A stretch of 64,000 nucleotides of DNA from UBA7672 sp965279205 (GTDB lineage Bacteria; Pseudomonadota; Alphaproteobacteria; Caulobacterales; Hyphomonadaceae). Shown here one piece after another: positions 17,462-27,141 of the stretch (its first letter is position 1; each line of letters opens with the position of its first letter). The position numbers and the translations under genes were made by a program. The stretch is taken from contig OZ257144.1 in assembly GCA_965279205.1 (NCBI GenBank), positions 2,976,001 through 3,040,000 on the forward strand. Reading direction: 5' to 3'. The notes beneath the pieces were generated by a model that had not been told where the DNA came from, made no database searches, and saw only the letters and a list, made by a program, of their open reading frames with translations.

Positions 17462-20299
17462 TTAAACGCCGTTCGGACGGGCTTCCGTCGTAAGCGGACC
17501 TAGTTTAGCGGTCCGCAAAGCTTCAACCGCCGACTGGATACGAGTCAGACGGTCCTCAACGGCTGAAAAGTCCTTGAGTCCCAGATGATTGGCGAGCCAG
17601 CCTTTCAGCCCTTCAGAGGCGGTCGCGGGGTCAAACTGGTCGCCTGAAGCGATCCGCAGCGCCTGCTGCAGGTTGAGCTGGAAAGTCAGCCCCTCCGCCA
17701 GCGTCGCAGCCTCTCCCGGGCCCAGTCGGCCGGCAGCCGCCAGCGCCTTGACGGCGTCCATCGAGGTTGGACGGACCGCCCCGGGAACATCGCCTGCCGC
17801 CGTCAGGACAGCGTGCTGCACCAGGAACTCGATATCGACCAGCCCGCCGGGCGCGAGCTTCACGTCCCAGCGCGATTTCGCCGGCCGCTCGCGCGCCATC
17901 CGCCGGCGCATGTCCAACACGTCGTCGGTCACCTTCGAATCGGTGCTCTTGAGCCGAAGCGCCGTACGCGCCGCCTCTACGATCCGCGCGCCAAGCTCAG
18001 GATCTCCCGCCACGGGGCGAAGCCGGGTCAGCGCCATGAACTCCCATGTCCATGCCTCGCCCCGGTAATAGCTTGCGAAGGATGAGAACCGCACCGCCAC
18101 TGGCCCAGCTCGGCCGGACGGTCGAAGTTGCATGTCGACTTCGTACAGTGTCCCCTCTTCGGTCGGCGCCGACAAAGCAGCAATCAACCGCTGGATAAAG
18201 CGCGCGGCCAGCGATGCGCCAGTGTCGTCCGCTGGCTCGTAGATCAGCATCAGGTCAAGATCCGATGTCGCGGTAAGCTCGCGCCCGCCGAACTTGCCGA
18301 GTGCGCACACCGACCATTTGCCGATCGTCCCCGGAAATCGCGACAATACATCCTTCTGGCACTCGTCCGCCAGAACGACGACACACGCATCCGCCAGATC
18401 GGCATAGGCGATCCCCGCCTCCGCCGCTCCGATCGCGCCACGCAGCAGCTGATAGCCAATGCGGAATGACTCATCCCGGTGAAACCGCCGCGCCACGTTG
18501 AGCTTGGTCTCAAAACCATCGGCACGTTGCAGCTGGCTCCGCAACTTCGTCTCGCGCGCCCCGGGAGCATCGGACGCCACGGGTGCCCGGAAAGATGGCT
18601 CGAGCATGGAATCCATCAGGGCTGGCCGGCGCGCGAGATCCGCCGCCAGCTTCGGCGCAAACGCCATCGTCTCGATTAGGTCTCGCGTCAGTGCTGGCTC
18701 CGCCAGCATCAGTGACATCACCTGCACGCCAGAGGTCAGGCCGGAAAAGAACTCGTTGAACCGCTCGAACGCTGCATCCGGCTCTCCAGCCTTCGACATA
18801 GCCTCCAGCAGACGTGGCCCCAGCGAGGTCAACAATTGCTGCCCCCGCGCCGAACGCGTCGCCGGGACGCTGCCACGATGCCATTGCTGGAAAACGTGAA
18901 TGATCTTCGCCGGATCGCTGAACCCGAGCGTCTTCAGCGTGGCAATCGTGCCGGGGTCGTCGTCAACACCTGTGAACACGAGGTTGCCCGCTTCGCTCGA
19001 CAGCTTTTCCTCGGCAGCGAAAAGATCCGAATAGGCGCCGTGCACCCGACCACGAACGCGGCCTATATCGCTCTCGAACAAGGCCCTGTCGCTGTAACCT
19101 GACAGCGCAGCAACGTCGGCGCGTTTCCCGGCAATATCCGGCAGGCGATGCGTCTGCTCGTCATTGATCATCTGGATGCGATGTTCGGCCGAGCGAAGGA
19201 AGTCATAGGCCCGGCAAAGATCGTCGGCCACTTCAGGCGCTACGACCTTTGCTACCGCCATGGCACGCAGCGCGTCTTTCGTTCTTGGGGTACGAAGATC
19301 TGTTAGGCGCCCGCCAAGAATGAGCTGCTGAACCTGCGCGAAGAATTCGACCTCGCGAACACCGCCCCGGCCGAGCTTCACGTCAAAGTCCGGAGACGTC
19401 AGCTCGGCGTGTCCGCCATGCGAGTGGATCTGGCGCTTGATGGAATGGATGTCGGCAATAGCCCAGTAGTCGAGATGTCGCCGCCAGACATAGGGCGTCA
19501 GCTCCCTGAGATACGCTTCGCCCGTGGTCGTGTCTCCTGCGCACACCCGCGCCTTGATATGCGCCATGCGCTCCCAGTTTTGGCCAACGCTCTCGTAGTA
19601 GCTGCTGGCGAACTGGGTAGAGACGGCTGGCGCGGTCGACGCCGGGTCCGGCCTCAGGCGCAGGTCCGTGCGGAAGACGTATCCGTCCGCGGTGCGCTCT
19701 TCCATGATCCGTACAAGATCACGAGTCAGCCGCACCATGCCTTCCTTCACCCGCAGACCGGTAACTGGCAGCACGTCGAGATCGAACAGCACGATCAGAT
19801 CGACATCGCTTGAATAATTGAGTTCCCGCGCCCCCATCTTGCCCATCGCGAGCGTGAACAGGCCAGGCATTTGGTCGCTCTCGTGCTTCTCTCCAAACGC
19901 GCCCGAAGCCCATGCCGCACGGATCGCCAGCCGCAACGCAGAGCTTACGGAGGCGTCGGCCAGCCTTGTCAGGCGCTCGACCACATCGTCCAGCGACCAC
20001 ACCCCAGCGAGATCGCCGCCGGCGATCGCGAGATGCGCCGCTTCCTTGGCCTGACGCATGACCTTCATTGGCGCATCGAGCGGCCCAGGCATGGCGCCAG
20101 CCTCAACGATCCTCGCAAGCGCATCGGCTATCGCATCATCGGGACCCGCAGCGCGGATCCGTTCCAGCACGTCCGGACGACGATCCTGAACGCGCGCCAG
20201 ATAGTTGGAGTGCGGCGCAGCCGCCTTCAGTGCGCGCGCGGGATCACCCTTTGCGCCGGCTACAGGGCCAAAGCTCAGCCTGTCGAGACTCGTTGTCAT
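17462..20299 (-). CDS. glnE: Bifunctional glutamine synthetase adenylyltransferase / adenylyl-removase
   Basis: 945 residues, the full length of GlnE. The enzyme adenylylates glutamine synthetase when nitrogen is plentiful and removes the AMP when it is scarce, under PII control. The N-terminal nucleotidyltransferase domain has MGKMGARELNYSSDVDLI with Asp165 and Asp167 (adenylyl-removase). The C-terminal one has LGKFGGRELTATSDLDLMLI near residue 680 (adenylyltransferase). Both keep the D-x-D metal pair, so both activities are likely. It starts 37 bp after the kinase gene upstream on the same strand and is probably the last gene of the degP-regulator-kinase-glnE unit. Confidence 0.96.
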   Translation of the reverse strand: MTTSLDRLSFGPVAGAKGDPARALKAAAPHSNYLARVQDRRPDVLERIRAAGPDDAIADALARIVEAGAMPGPLDAPMKVMRQAKEAAHLAIAGGDLAGVWSLDDVVERLTRLADASVSSALRLAIRAAWASGAFGEKHESDQMPGLFTLAMGKMGARELNYSSDVDLIVLFDLDVLPVTGLRVKEGMVRLTRDLVRIMEERTADGYVFRTDLRLRPDPASTAPAVSTQFASSYYESVGQNWERMAHIKARVCAGDTTTGEAYLRELTPYVWRRHLDYWAIADIHSIKRQIHSHGGHAELTSPDFDVKLGRGGVREVEFFAQVQQLILGGRLTDLRTPRTKDALRAMAVAKVVAPEVADDLCRAYDFLRSAEHRIQMINDEQTHRLPDIAGKRADVAALSGYSDRALFESDIGRVRGRVHGAYSDLFAAEEKLSSEAGNLVFTGVDDDPGTIATLKTLGFSDPAKIIHVFQQWHRGSVPATRSARGQQLLTSLGPRLLEAMSKAGEPDAAFERFNEFFSGLTSGVQVMSLMLAEPALTRDLIETMAFAPKLAADLARRPALMDSMLEPSFRAPVASDAPGARETKLRSQLQRADGFETKLNVARRFHRDESFRIGYQLLRGAIGAAEAGIAYADLADACVVVLADECQKDVLSRFPGTIGKWSVCALGKFGGRELTATSDLDLMLIYEPADDTGASLAARFIQRLIAALSAPTEEGTLYEVDMQLRPSGRAGPVAVRFSSFASYYRGEAWTWEFMALTRLRPVAGDPELGARIVEAARTALRLKSTDSKVTDDVLDMRRRMARERPAKSRWDVKLAPGGLVDIEFLVQHAVLTAAGDVPGAVRPTSMDAVKALAAAGRLGPGEAATLAEGLTFQLNLQQALRIASGDQFDPATASEGLKGWLANHLGLKDFSAVEDRLTRIQSAVEALRTAKLGPLTTEARPNGV

Positions 20300-20336
20300 C
20301 CCGCCAACCTAGCGCGCAAGGCCGTCTGGTCCACGA

Positions 20337-21734
20337 TTATGCCGCCGGCAGCATGAGTGTCGCGGAAAGTCCGGGTCTTTCGCGTGGGCCCCCGCCTTCG
20401 CCCAGCACGAGCCTGCCGCGATGTGCTTCGGCTACCGCCGACGCGAGGCTCAGGCCCAGGCCGCTGCCCGGCTGGCTACGCGACTGCTCCAGCCGCACGA
20501 ACCGCTCGACGGCCCGCTCGCGGTCTTCGGGCGGAATGCCTGGGCCTGAGTCGATGACCGCCAGCTCAACCTCACCGGTTGGACCACGCCGCGCTCTCAG
20601 GCGGATGGCGCCGCCCTCGGGCGTGTATTTCACCGCATTATCCATCAGGTTCGACATGGCCTGAGCGATCAGATCCCGGTCCGCCTGCACGAACAGGTCG
20701 CTCTCGGGCGAATAGTCAAACGCCAGACGCTTTTCCTCGCATACCGGCTGGTAGAGCTCAGCAAGTTCGTCCGTGATACCAGTGACGTTCGTGCGCCTGA
20801 ATGAACCGGAAGCGCCGGCCTGCACGCGCGACAGCCGCAGGACGGCATTGAAGGTATCCAGCACCCCGTCGACATCGTCGATCGATCGCACCAGCGCGCT
20901 TCTCGGTCCGTCAGAATTGGTGTCGCGCAAGCCCGCCTCAAGCCGGTTGCGCAAGCGCGTTAGCGGCGACCGCAGATCGTGCGCGATGGAATCGCCGGCA
21001 GATCGCGAAGAAATCACAAGCCGTTCGAGTTTCGCCAACATGGCGTTGAGCTGCTCTGACAGGCGGTCGAATTCATCCCCGGATCCCAGCACGGGCGCCC
21101 GCCGCGTGAGGTCTCCGCCCATGACGTCTTCAGCCGTCTTGGCCAGCTGTTCCGCACGCTGGGCCGCCGATCGCGAGATCACGACGCCGCCGATCAGTGA
21201 CAACACGAAGCCCACGGCCGCGGAGCGCCACACAACCTCCGTGATCCGGCGGTTCATCTCGCCAAGCTCGCCGACGTCATACGCGACCATCAGCACACCG
21301 CCCTCGGAAAGGCGCGATATCCGGCCTTCCGCCGATCTCCGGCTTGGCTGGCCGTCGACAGTCCGCGCGTCATAGTCGAATTTCACATCGACCACCTGCC
21401 CGACCGGCGCGGGCGCAGGCAGCACATCGAAGTCGCCGGAAATCTTGCCTCCATCGGTGTCGAGCAGCAGATAGAAAAACTTGCCCCTTGCCGACGAACG
21501 CTTCTCGTTGACCGCCTGCGTCAGACGATCGAGACCGCCGCCACGATAGGCGGCGGAAAGCTCCTGGAATTCCGCATTGAGTTCGGCCTCGGCCTGGCGG
21601 TCGAGGTGTCCAGCCGTCTCGTAATAGAGATAGGCCAGCAGGGACGCGGAAAAGAGAATGAAGATCGACGCATGCAGCAACGCCAGCCGGAACGTTGTCG
21701 TCCGGACCAGCGCCGGCAGGCGGCCAATCTTCAT
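20337..21734 (-). CDS. Sensor histidine kinase (HAMP, HisKA, HATPase)
   Basis: 465 residues. Two membrane segments (about 15-37 and 170-188) enclose a periplasmic sensor domain of about 130 residues. HAMP follows, then the H box IAHDLRSPLTRLRNRLEAGL with phospho-acceptor His252. N (LMDNAVKYTPEGG), G1 (DSGPGIP) and G2 (GSGLGLSLASAVAE) boxes are intact, so the kinase should be active. Its ATG lies 3 bp after the response regulator gene, so they are cognate partners. Lying downstream of a periplasmic protease gene, it may read envelope stress, by context only. Confidence 0.9.
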   Translation of the reverse strand: MKIGRLPALVRTTTFRLALLHASIFILFSASLLAYLYYETAGHLDRQAEAELNAEFQELSAAYRGGGLDRLTQAVNEKRSSARGKFFYLLLDTDGGKISGDFDVLPAPAPVGQVVDVKFDYDARTVDGQPSRRSAEGRISRLSEGGVLMVAYDVGELGEMNRRITEVVWRSAAVGFVLSLIGGVVISRSAAQRAEQLAKTAEDVMGGDLTRRAPVLGSGDEFDRLSEQLNAMLAKLERLVISSRSAGDSIAHDLRSPLTRLRNRLEAGLRDTNSDGPRSALVRSIDDVDGVLDTFNAVLRLSRVQAGASGSFRRTNVTGITDELAELYQPVCEEKRLAFDYSPESDLFVQADRDLIAQAMSNLMDNAVKYTPEGGAIRLRARRGPTGEVELAVIDSGPGIPPEDRERAVERFVRLEQSRSQPGSGLGLSLASAVAEAHRGRLVLGEGGGPRERPGLSATLMLPAA

Positions 21735-21737
21735 GGC

Positions 21738-22409
21738 TTAGGCTTCTAGCCGGTATCCTGCCCCACGCACGGTATGCAGCAGGGGACGCTCGAAATCCTT
21801 GTCGATTTTCCCGCGCAGTCGGGAGACGTGGACGTCGATCACGTTGGTCTGGGGATCGAAGTGATAGTCCCAGACTTTTTCCAGCAACATTGTGCGCGTG
21901 ACGACCTGGCCGGCATGGCGCATCAGGAATTCCAGCAGCCGGAACTCGCGTGGCTGCAGGTCGATTTTCTGGCCGTCACGATGAACCGTGCGCGCCAGCA
22001 GATCCATCTCGAGACCGCCGACTGAAAGCTTGGTCGTTGGGATGTCGCCAGTGGCCCGGCGTCCCAGCGCTTCGACGCGCGCAACCAGTTCGCTCGGCGC
22101 ATAAGGCTTCACAAGATAGTCGTCACCGCCTGCCTGCAGACCTTCGACACGATGATCAACTTCGCCGAGTGCAGACAGGAACAGGGCTGGCGCCCTGCCG
22201 CCTGCGTCGCGATAGCTCTTAAGCAGCTTGAGACCGTCCATGCCCGGAAGCATGCGGTCGACGACCAGCGCATCATAGTCGCCGGTACGCGCCTTGTTCA
22301 GGCCCGACTCGCCGTCGCCGCAAACGTCCACGGCGTGCCCCGCTTCGCTCAACACGCCCTTGACGAACGCAGCTGCGTCAGCGTCGTCCTCGATGACTAT
22401 TACCCGCAT
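21738..22409 (-). CDS. OmpR/PhoB-family response regulator
   Basis: 223 residues: receiver (1-115, acidic EDD at 7-9, phospho-acceptor Asp51 in LVVDRMLPGMDG, Lys in KPYAPSEL) and C-terminal winged helix (about 125-220; LQPREFRLLEFLMRHAGQVVTR, VWDYHFDPQTNVIDVHVSRLRGK). It is a DNA-binding transcription factor paired with the kinase gene 3 bp downstream. It begins 6 bp after the DegP-like protease gene, so protease, regulator and kinase are almost certainly co-transcribed. Targets are unknown; autoregulation of the protease gene would be a natural guess. Confidence 0.92.
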   Translation of the reverse strand: MRVIVIEDDADAAAFVKGVLSEAGHAVDVCGDGESGLNKARTGDYDALVVDRMLPGMDGLKLLKSYRDAGGRAPALFLSALGEVDHRVEGLQAGGDDYLVKPYAPSELVARVEALGRRATGDIPTTKLSVGGLEMDLLARTVHRDGQKIDLQPREFRLLEFLMRHAGQVVTRTMLLEKVWDYHFDPQTNVIDVHVSRLRGKIDKDFERPLLHTVRGAGYRLEA

Positions 22410-22415
22410 TTGCGC

Positions 22416-23978
22416 CTAATCCGCCGGAGTGATCTCAATGGCCTGCAGGACCGTGAGATCGAAGCAGCGTTCCTGATTGCCGCATCCGACCCTGGCAATG
22501 ACATCTTTCTTGCCGGCCGAGCGCGCAGCAGAGACTGCGTCCTCATAGTCCTTGGGCGTCTTCACTGCCTTGTTGTTGATTTCCAGCAGCGCGTCACCCG
22601 GATGAATGTTGGCGCGCGAGAACGCACCCCGCGGCTCAACCGTCACGACGATCAGGCCGGCGCCGGCCGCTCCGACATCGAACTTGCCGGCCTCATCTGT
22701 GGTCAGCGCACGAATCGTTCCGCCAAGCACCTTCACGTCGTCCGGTCCCGGTTTGGGTGGCGCCATGTTGGTGCGCTTTGGATCGAGTTCTGTGCTGGCC
22801 AGCGCCTTGTCATCTCGCGCACGGACCGTGACGTTGACGATCTGCTCCTTGCCGTCGCGAATGATTTTGAACTTGTTCTTCGATCCGGCGAGCAGGCTGC
22901 CGACGCGTTGTGTCAGGGCGCGGTTGTCCTTCACGTCTTCGTCGTTGACCTGGACAATGATGTCACCACGCTTGATGCCGCTGGCCTCGGCGGGACCGCC
23001 CGCCGTCACTGTGCGCACGATCGCGCCGTTGGAATTCTTGAGGCTCCATGCTTCAGCATAGCGCTGGTTCATGCTCTGGATTTCGACACCTAGCCAGCCG
23101 CGCGTGACCTTGCCGTTCTTGATCAGCGTGTCGGAAATCTGCCTAACGACATTGGCCTCAATCGCAAAGCCGATGCCGACGCTACCACCGCCAGTGTCAG
23201 AGAAGATCGCGGTGTTGACGCCAATCACCTCGCCATTGAGGTTGAAGGTTGGGCCGCCAGAGTTGCCGCGGTTGATCGGCGCGTCGACCTGGATGAAATC
23301 GTTGTAGTTGCCGCCAAGCAGCTCGCGTCCGTCGGCCGAAACGATGCCAGCCGTCGCCGTGCCGCCGAGACCGAACGGGTTACCCACCGCCACGACCCAA
23401 TCGCCGACGCGCGGCTTGTTCTTCGTCACGAATTCCACGAACGGATATTTGCCGCTCTTCTTCACCTTGAGAACGGCGAGGTCGGTCTGCTCGTCGGTGC
23501 CGACGATTTCGGCCTCAAGCTGGTCGCCATTCTTGAGCGTCACCGTCACTTCGCGAGCGTTCTCGACGACGTGGTTGTTGGTGACGATGTAGCCTGCCTC
23601 TGAAATGAAGAAGCCTGATCCGAGCGCGTTGCCTTCCTGATCGGTTTCCGGAGCGCCCTCGTCTTCGTCGTTTTCGCCCTTGCCGAACCGGTCCTCATAC
23701 TCGTCGAACCCGGGAAGGCCGCGGAAAGGGTTGAAGGCGCTGTTGCGTTCGCTTGCCTTGATTTCGACGGTCACCTGCACGCTGACCACTGCCGGGCTCA
23801 CCCGTTCGATCAGGTCCGCGAAACTCATCGGCGCGCCGGCTGGGGGAGAGACCGCGATTGGTTTCCCGTTCTGCGCTATCGCGCCAGGCGCGGACAGAAC
23901 CAGCCCCATCGCTGCTGCCGCCAACAGGCCCGCCGCGGAGCCAACCCGGCCAGCGCGGACAGTTCTTACCTTCATCAT
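22416..23978 (-). CDS. Periplasmic serine protease, DegP/HtrA (Do) family
   Basis: 520 residues from the ATG at 23978 (GAGAGAAAG ahead; ATG 23975 and GTG 23993 also possible). Signal peptide to about residue 36 (APGAIAQN). Catalytic triad His136 (VTNNHVV), Asp166 (TDLAVLKV) and Ser240 (GNSGGPTF). The protease domain is followed by two PDZ domains (about 280-370 and 410-500). An acidic insertion (GKGENDEDEGAPETDQEG, about 99-116) sits in the LA-loop region. It degrades or refolds damaged envelope proteins. It starts a unit with the OmpR-type regulator and kinase and glnE; a 218-bp gap with a hairpin separates it from ccmH. Confidence 0.93.
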   Translation of the reverse strand: MMKVRTVRAGRVGSAAGLLAAAAMGLVLSAPGAIAQNGKPIAVSPPAGAPMSFADLIERVSPAVVSVQVTVEIKASERNSAFNPFRGLPGFDEYEDRFGKGENDEDEGAPETDQEGNALGSGFFISEAGYIVTNNHVVENAREVTVTLKNGDQLEAEIVGTDEQTDLAVLKVKKSGKYPFVEFVTKNKPRVGDWVVAVGNPFGLGGTATAGIVSADGRELLGGNYNDFIQVDAPINRGNSGGPTFNLNGEVIGVNTAIFSDTGGGSVGIGFAIEANVVRQISDTLIKNGKVTRGWLGVEIQSMNQRYAEAWSLKNSNGAIVRTVTAGGPAEASGIKRGDIIVQVNDEDVKDNRALTQRVGSLLAGSKNKFKIIRDGKEQIVNVTVRARDDKALASTELDPKRTNMAPPKPGPDDVKVLGGTIRALTTDEAGKFDVGAAGAGLIVVTVEPRGAFSRANIHPGDALLEINNKAVKTPKDYEDAVSAARSAGKKDVIARVGCGNQERCFDLTVLQAIEITPAD

Positions 23979-24154
23979 ATCGCTTTCTCTCACTGCATTC
24001 GCTCGCGCGAGCGCCCAAACGCGACCCTAGAGGCGGACATGGTCTCTGCAACTGCAAAGACTTTTCCCGTTCTCGTCAATCCGGGGGCCCAGAAGCCAGA
24101 CTTCTCACGCCACTGACGACCACCAATCATCCGTTACTTTAAGGCAATCATGCG

Positions 24155-24173
24155 GCGACGCCAGAGGCGTCGC
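24155..24173 (-). terminator. Hairpin between ccmH and degP
   Basis: Perfect 8-bp stem (24155-24162 with 24166-24173), loop AGA. No strong U-tract follows on the minus strand, so it may be a weak terminator or an mRNA-end stabiliser of the ccm transcript. Confidence 0.4.
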
Positions 24174-24211
24174 AGCGCGATTTCGTCCTATCCGCAAAGG
24201 ATTTCTTGCGG

Positions 24212-24625
24212 CTAAGGGTCCAGATCGCCGCTGCGGTCGTCCGGCAGCGGCTTCAGATCACGGTGGCGCCCCCGGAGCATGCTCACACCGATTGCTATCC
24301 CGGCACCCGCCAGAAGCAGGAACGGGAACACCCAGAGCAGGACGCCGAAGCCATCCGCCGGCGGCCGGAACAGCACAAAGTTTCCATAGCGATCCGCGAA
24401 AAAGTGACGAACGTCGGAGTCGGAGAAGCCCTGCTCGATCTGCTTGCGAATCTGCCGGCGCATGTCGACCGCGATATCGGCGGTCGACTGCGAGACCGGC
24501 TCGTTCTCGCACACGACACACCGGATTTCCCGCATTAGCGCCTGCGCGCGCGCTTCCTGGCCAGCGTCCGGCAACGGCGCTTCCGTCGCCTGCAACAGGA
24601 TCGCCATGATCAAGCCGGAGATCAC
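24212..24625 (-). CDS. ccmH: Cytochrome c maturation protein CcmH
   Basis: 137 residues. N-terminal signal/anchor, then the thioredox motif REIRCVVCE with Cys36 and Cys39, and a C-terminal membrane segment near residues 98-118. CcmH keeps apocytochrome c CxxCH cysteines reduced and works with CcmF and CcmI in haem ligation at the periplasmic face. It starts at 24625, overlapping the ccmF stop (ATGA). In most alphaproteobacteria ccmG (the thioredoxin that reduces CcmH) lies between ccmF and ccmH; here no gene fits between them. Confidence 0.92.
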   Translation of the reverse strand: MISGLIMAILLQATEAPLPDAGQEARAQALMREIRCVVCENEPVSQSTADIAVDMRRQIRKQIEQGFSDSDVRHFFADRYGNFVLFRPPADGFGVLLWVFPFLLLAGAGIAIGVSMLRGRHRDLKPLPDDRSGDLDP

Positions 24626-26586
24626 GCGGTTGCTCCTGAAGCGCCAGCAGGCGCTTCTTCACCAGCAGCTTTCGCCTCCAAAGCCTCATCCGCCATCTTC
24701 GCGCGCCGCCGGATGCGCGCCGCCAGCGACGCGAACCCACCGATCGCAATCAGCCCGGCGCCGCCGAAAACCCAGTACATCAACGGATGCTGCGCCACGC
24801 GAATACGCCAGACTCCTGGCTGCTCCCGGATGGTATCGCCAAGCGCGACGTAGACATCTCCAGTCAGTGTTGAGCGAATCGAGACCTCGGTCGTGCTCTG
24901 TCTTGCGACGGGATAGAACCGCTTTTCGGGATGAATGACCTCGGTCACTCCACCGTGGGTCACGGTGATGCTGGCCTGCGTCGCGTAGTAGTTCGGCCCC
25001 TCGACCTGGCTGACGCCGTCGAACCGGAACGTCGAGTCCGCATACTGGGCTGTCTGGCCCGGGGCGAGCGGGAAGGTCTGCTCTGACCGGCCGGCTGTTT
25101 CGACGGTCGCACCAATCATGAAGACGCCGACGCCGATATGCGCGATCGCCATGCCCCATACGGTCAGCGGCAGCCGGAAGACACGGCCAAATCCGCCGGG
25201 CCCTATGCGACGCAACAGGTCCATGCCAACGCCGGCGATAACCCAGGTTCCGACCAAAACGCCGAAACCCAGCCACATGCCCCACCCGCCCATCGCAAGC
25301 GCCACGAGCGCGGCGACCACGGCCACGGCGGCGGCAGGCAGAAGCCATTTCAGCAGAGGCGTCAGATCAGCCTTTCGCCACGGCGCACCCTGAGCCAGCG
25401 GGAGAAACAGCAGCAACACGGCAAGCATCGGCGCGAATGTCAGCTGGAAATACGGCTCGCCGATCGACAGCGACACCTGCAACGCCTGGGCGAACATCGG
25501 CGTGACCGTTCCAACGAGGACCAGCGCGGCGCCGACCGACAGGAAGAGATTGTTGAGAACGAGCGCGCCTTCGCGGCTGACAGGATCGAATTCGGGACCG
25601 CTCGCCAGCTTGGGGGCGCGCCACGCAAACAGGCCGAGAGCCGTCCCTCCGATAATCGCCAGCCCCACCAGCAGAACAGTTCCGCGAGCGGGATCTACCG
25701 CAAATGCATGCACGGAGGTCAACACGCCGGAACGTACAAGGAAGGTGCCGAGCAATGACAGGCAGAACGCAAGCACCGCCAGGAACGCCGTCCATGCAGC
25801 CATCCCGCCGCGCTTTTCAGTCACAATAAGAGAATGGATCAGCGCGGCGGCAACCAGCCATGGCATGAAGGACGCGTTCTCGACGGGATCCCAGAACCAC
25901 CAGCCACCCCAGCCAAGCTCGTAGTAGGCCCAGATCGCGCCTAGCGCGATGCCAACAGTAAGCGCGCTCCACGCAACCAGCGCCCAGGGGCGAACGCGCT
26001 TCGCCCAATCGCTGTCGATCTTGCCGTTGATCAATCCAGCCGCCGCGATCGAGAACACGAACGAAAGACCGACATAGCCGACGTAGAGGAAGGGCGGATG
26101 CAGCGCGACCGCGGGGTCCTGCAACAGCGGGTTCATGCCGCCGCCATCGAGAGGCGGCGTATCCAGCCGCGTAAACGGGCTCGACACGATTAGCAGGTAG
26201 ACGAGCGACAGCGCCGTCAGCAGCCCCTGCACACCCAAGGCGCGGTCACGCAAACGGTCATTGCGCATGAACAGCGCCGCCGCCGCGCCGAATCCAGACA
26301 TGATCACGCACCACAGCAGCATCGAGCCCTCGTGGTTCCCCCACGCCCCGGCGATGCGATAGATGATCGGCTTCAGCGAATGGGAATTCTGCGCCACCAG
26401 CGCGACCGAAAAGTCGAGCCGCACAAAGCAGATAACCAGCGTCAGCATCGACAGGATCGTGAACATCCCGGTTGCGACTGCCAGTCGTCTCGGCGCCTCA
26501 CCGCCGGTCGTCAATCCGAGCCAGCTCTGCGCCGCCGCTGTCGCCAGCGCCAGGAAAGCCAGCAGGTGGCCAAGTTCGGCGATCAA
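24622..26586 (-). CDS. ccmF: Haem lyase subunit CcmF
   Basis: 654 residues, about 14-15 membrane segments, full family length. The haem-handling WWD motif (GWGGWWFWDPVENASFMPWL region, about 225-244) is intact, as are conserved His residues such as those in AWGNHEGSML and VALHPPFLYVGY. CcmF moves haem from CcmE to apocytochrome c in complex with CcmH/CcmI. The start overlaps ccmE by 4 bp and the stop overlaps ccmH by 4 bp, so the three are translationally coupled. Confidence 0.96.
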   Translation of the reverse strand: MIAELGHLLAFLALATAAAQSWLGLTTGGEAPRRLAVATGMFTILSMLTLVICFVRLDFSVALVAQNSHSLKPIIYRIAGAWGNHEGSMLLWCVIMSGFGAAAALFMRNDRLRDRALGVQGLLTALSLVYLLIVSSPFTRLDTPPLDGGGMNPLLQDPAVALHPPFLYVGYVGLSFVFSIAAAGLINGKIDSDWAKRVRPWALVAWSALTVGIALGAIWAYYELGWGGWWFWDPVENASFMPWLVAAALIHSLIVTEKRGGMAAWTAFLAVLAFCLSLLGTFLVRSGVLTSVHAFAVDPARGTVLLVGLAIIGGTALGLFAWRAPKLASGPEFDPVSREGALVLNNLFLSVGAALVLVGTVTPMFAQALQVSLSIGEPYFQLTFAPMLAVLLLFLPLAQGAPWRKADLTPLLKWLLPAAAVAVVAALVALAMGGWGMWLGFGVLVGTWVIAGVGMDLLRRIGPGGFGRVFRLPLTVWGMAIAHIGVGVFMIGATVETAGRSEQTFPLAPGQTAQYADSTFRFDGVSQVEGPNYYATQASITVTHGGVTEVIHPEKRFYPVARQSTTEVSIRSTLTGDVYVALGDTIREQPGVWRIRVAQHPLMYWVFGGAGLIAIGGFASLAARIRRRAKMADEALEAKAAGEEAPAGASGATA

Positions 26587-27053
26587 GTGGAAGGCTCTTT
26601 GTCGTATGTCTTGCCGTCGGACTCAGCCGCCCTGCGCAGCGCGTCGTAGGTTTCCTTCGGCATGTAGTTCTCGTCGTGCTTCGCCAGCACGCGCTGGGCG
26701 ACCAGCCGGCCCGTGTCGTCGAATTTGCCCTCAGCAATCACGCCCTTGCCTTCCTCGAACAGGTCAGGGGGGATGCCTTCGAACATCACAGGCACTTCGT
26801 GCTTGCCATCCGTGATCTTGAACAGCAGTTCGCCGGCCGTGCCGTGCGTCTCGCTGCCTTCCTTCACCAGGCCGCCGACGCGAATGCTCTGCTTCGTGTT
26901 GATCGCGCCCTTTGCGACGACGTCGGACGGCGATTGGAAGAAGGACACTGTGTCCTGCAGCGCGGTCGCAGCCAGCGCCACGGCGCCGGTGACCAGCACC
27001 GCCGCTGCGCCGATCAGCCAAAGTCTCTGGGAACGCTTGCGCATCGGGGACAT
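26583..27053 (-). CDS. ccmE: Haem chaperone CcmE
   Basis: 156 residues from the ATG at 27053; ATG 27044 is equally possible and both follow GGAGG at 27056-27060. One N-terminal membrane anchor (about 11-30), a periplasmic OB-fold and the covalent haem site LAKHDENY with His126 and Tyr130. CcmE receives haem from CcmC and hands it to CcmF. The C-terminal tail after the haem site is flexible and charged, as in the family. There is an 88-bp gap from ccmI upstream; downstream it overlaps ccmF. Confidence 0.95.
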   Translation of the reverse strand: MSPMRKRSQRLWLIGAAAVLVTGAVALAATALQDTVSFFQSPSDVVAKGAINTKQSIRVGGLVKEGSETHGTAGELLFKITDGKHEVPVMFEGIPPDLFEEGKGVIAEGKFDDTGRLVAQRVLAKHDENYMPKETYDALRRAAESDGKTYDKEPST

Positions 27054-27141
27054 CGCCTCCGTGAGTACAGTTAGGTCACTATATTTGCGCTGTTTTCCAA
27101 GCGCCAGCGACACAATGGCGCGAGAACCCGTCACTTCAGGG

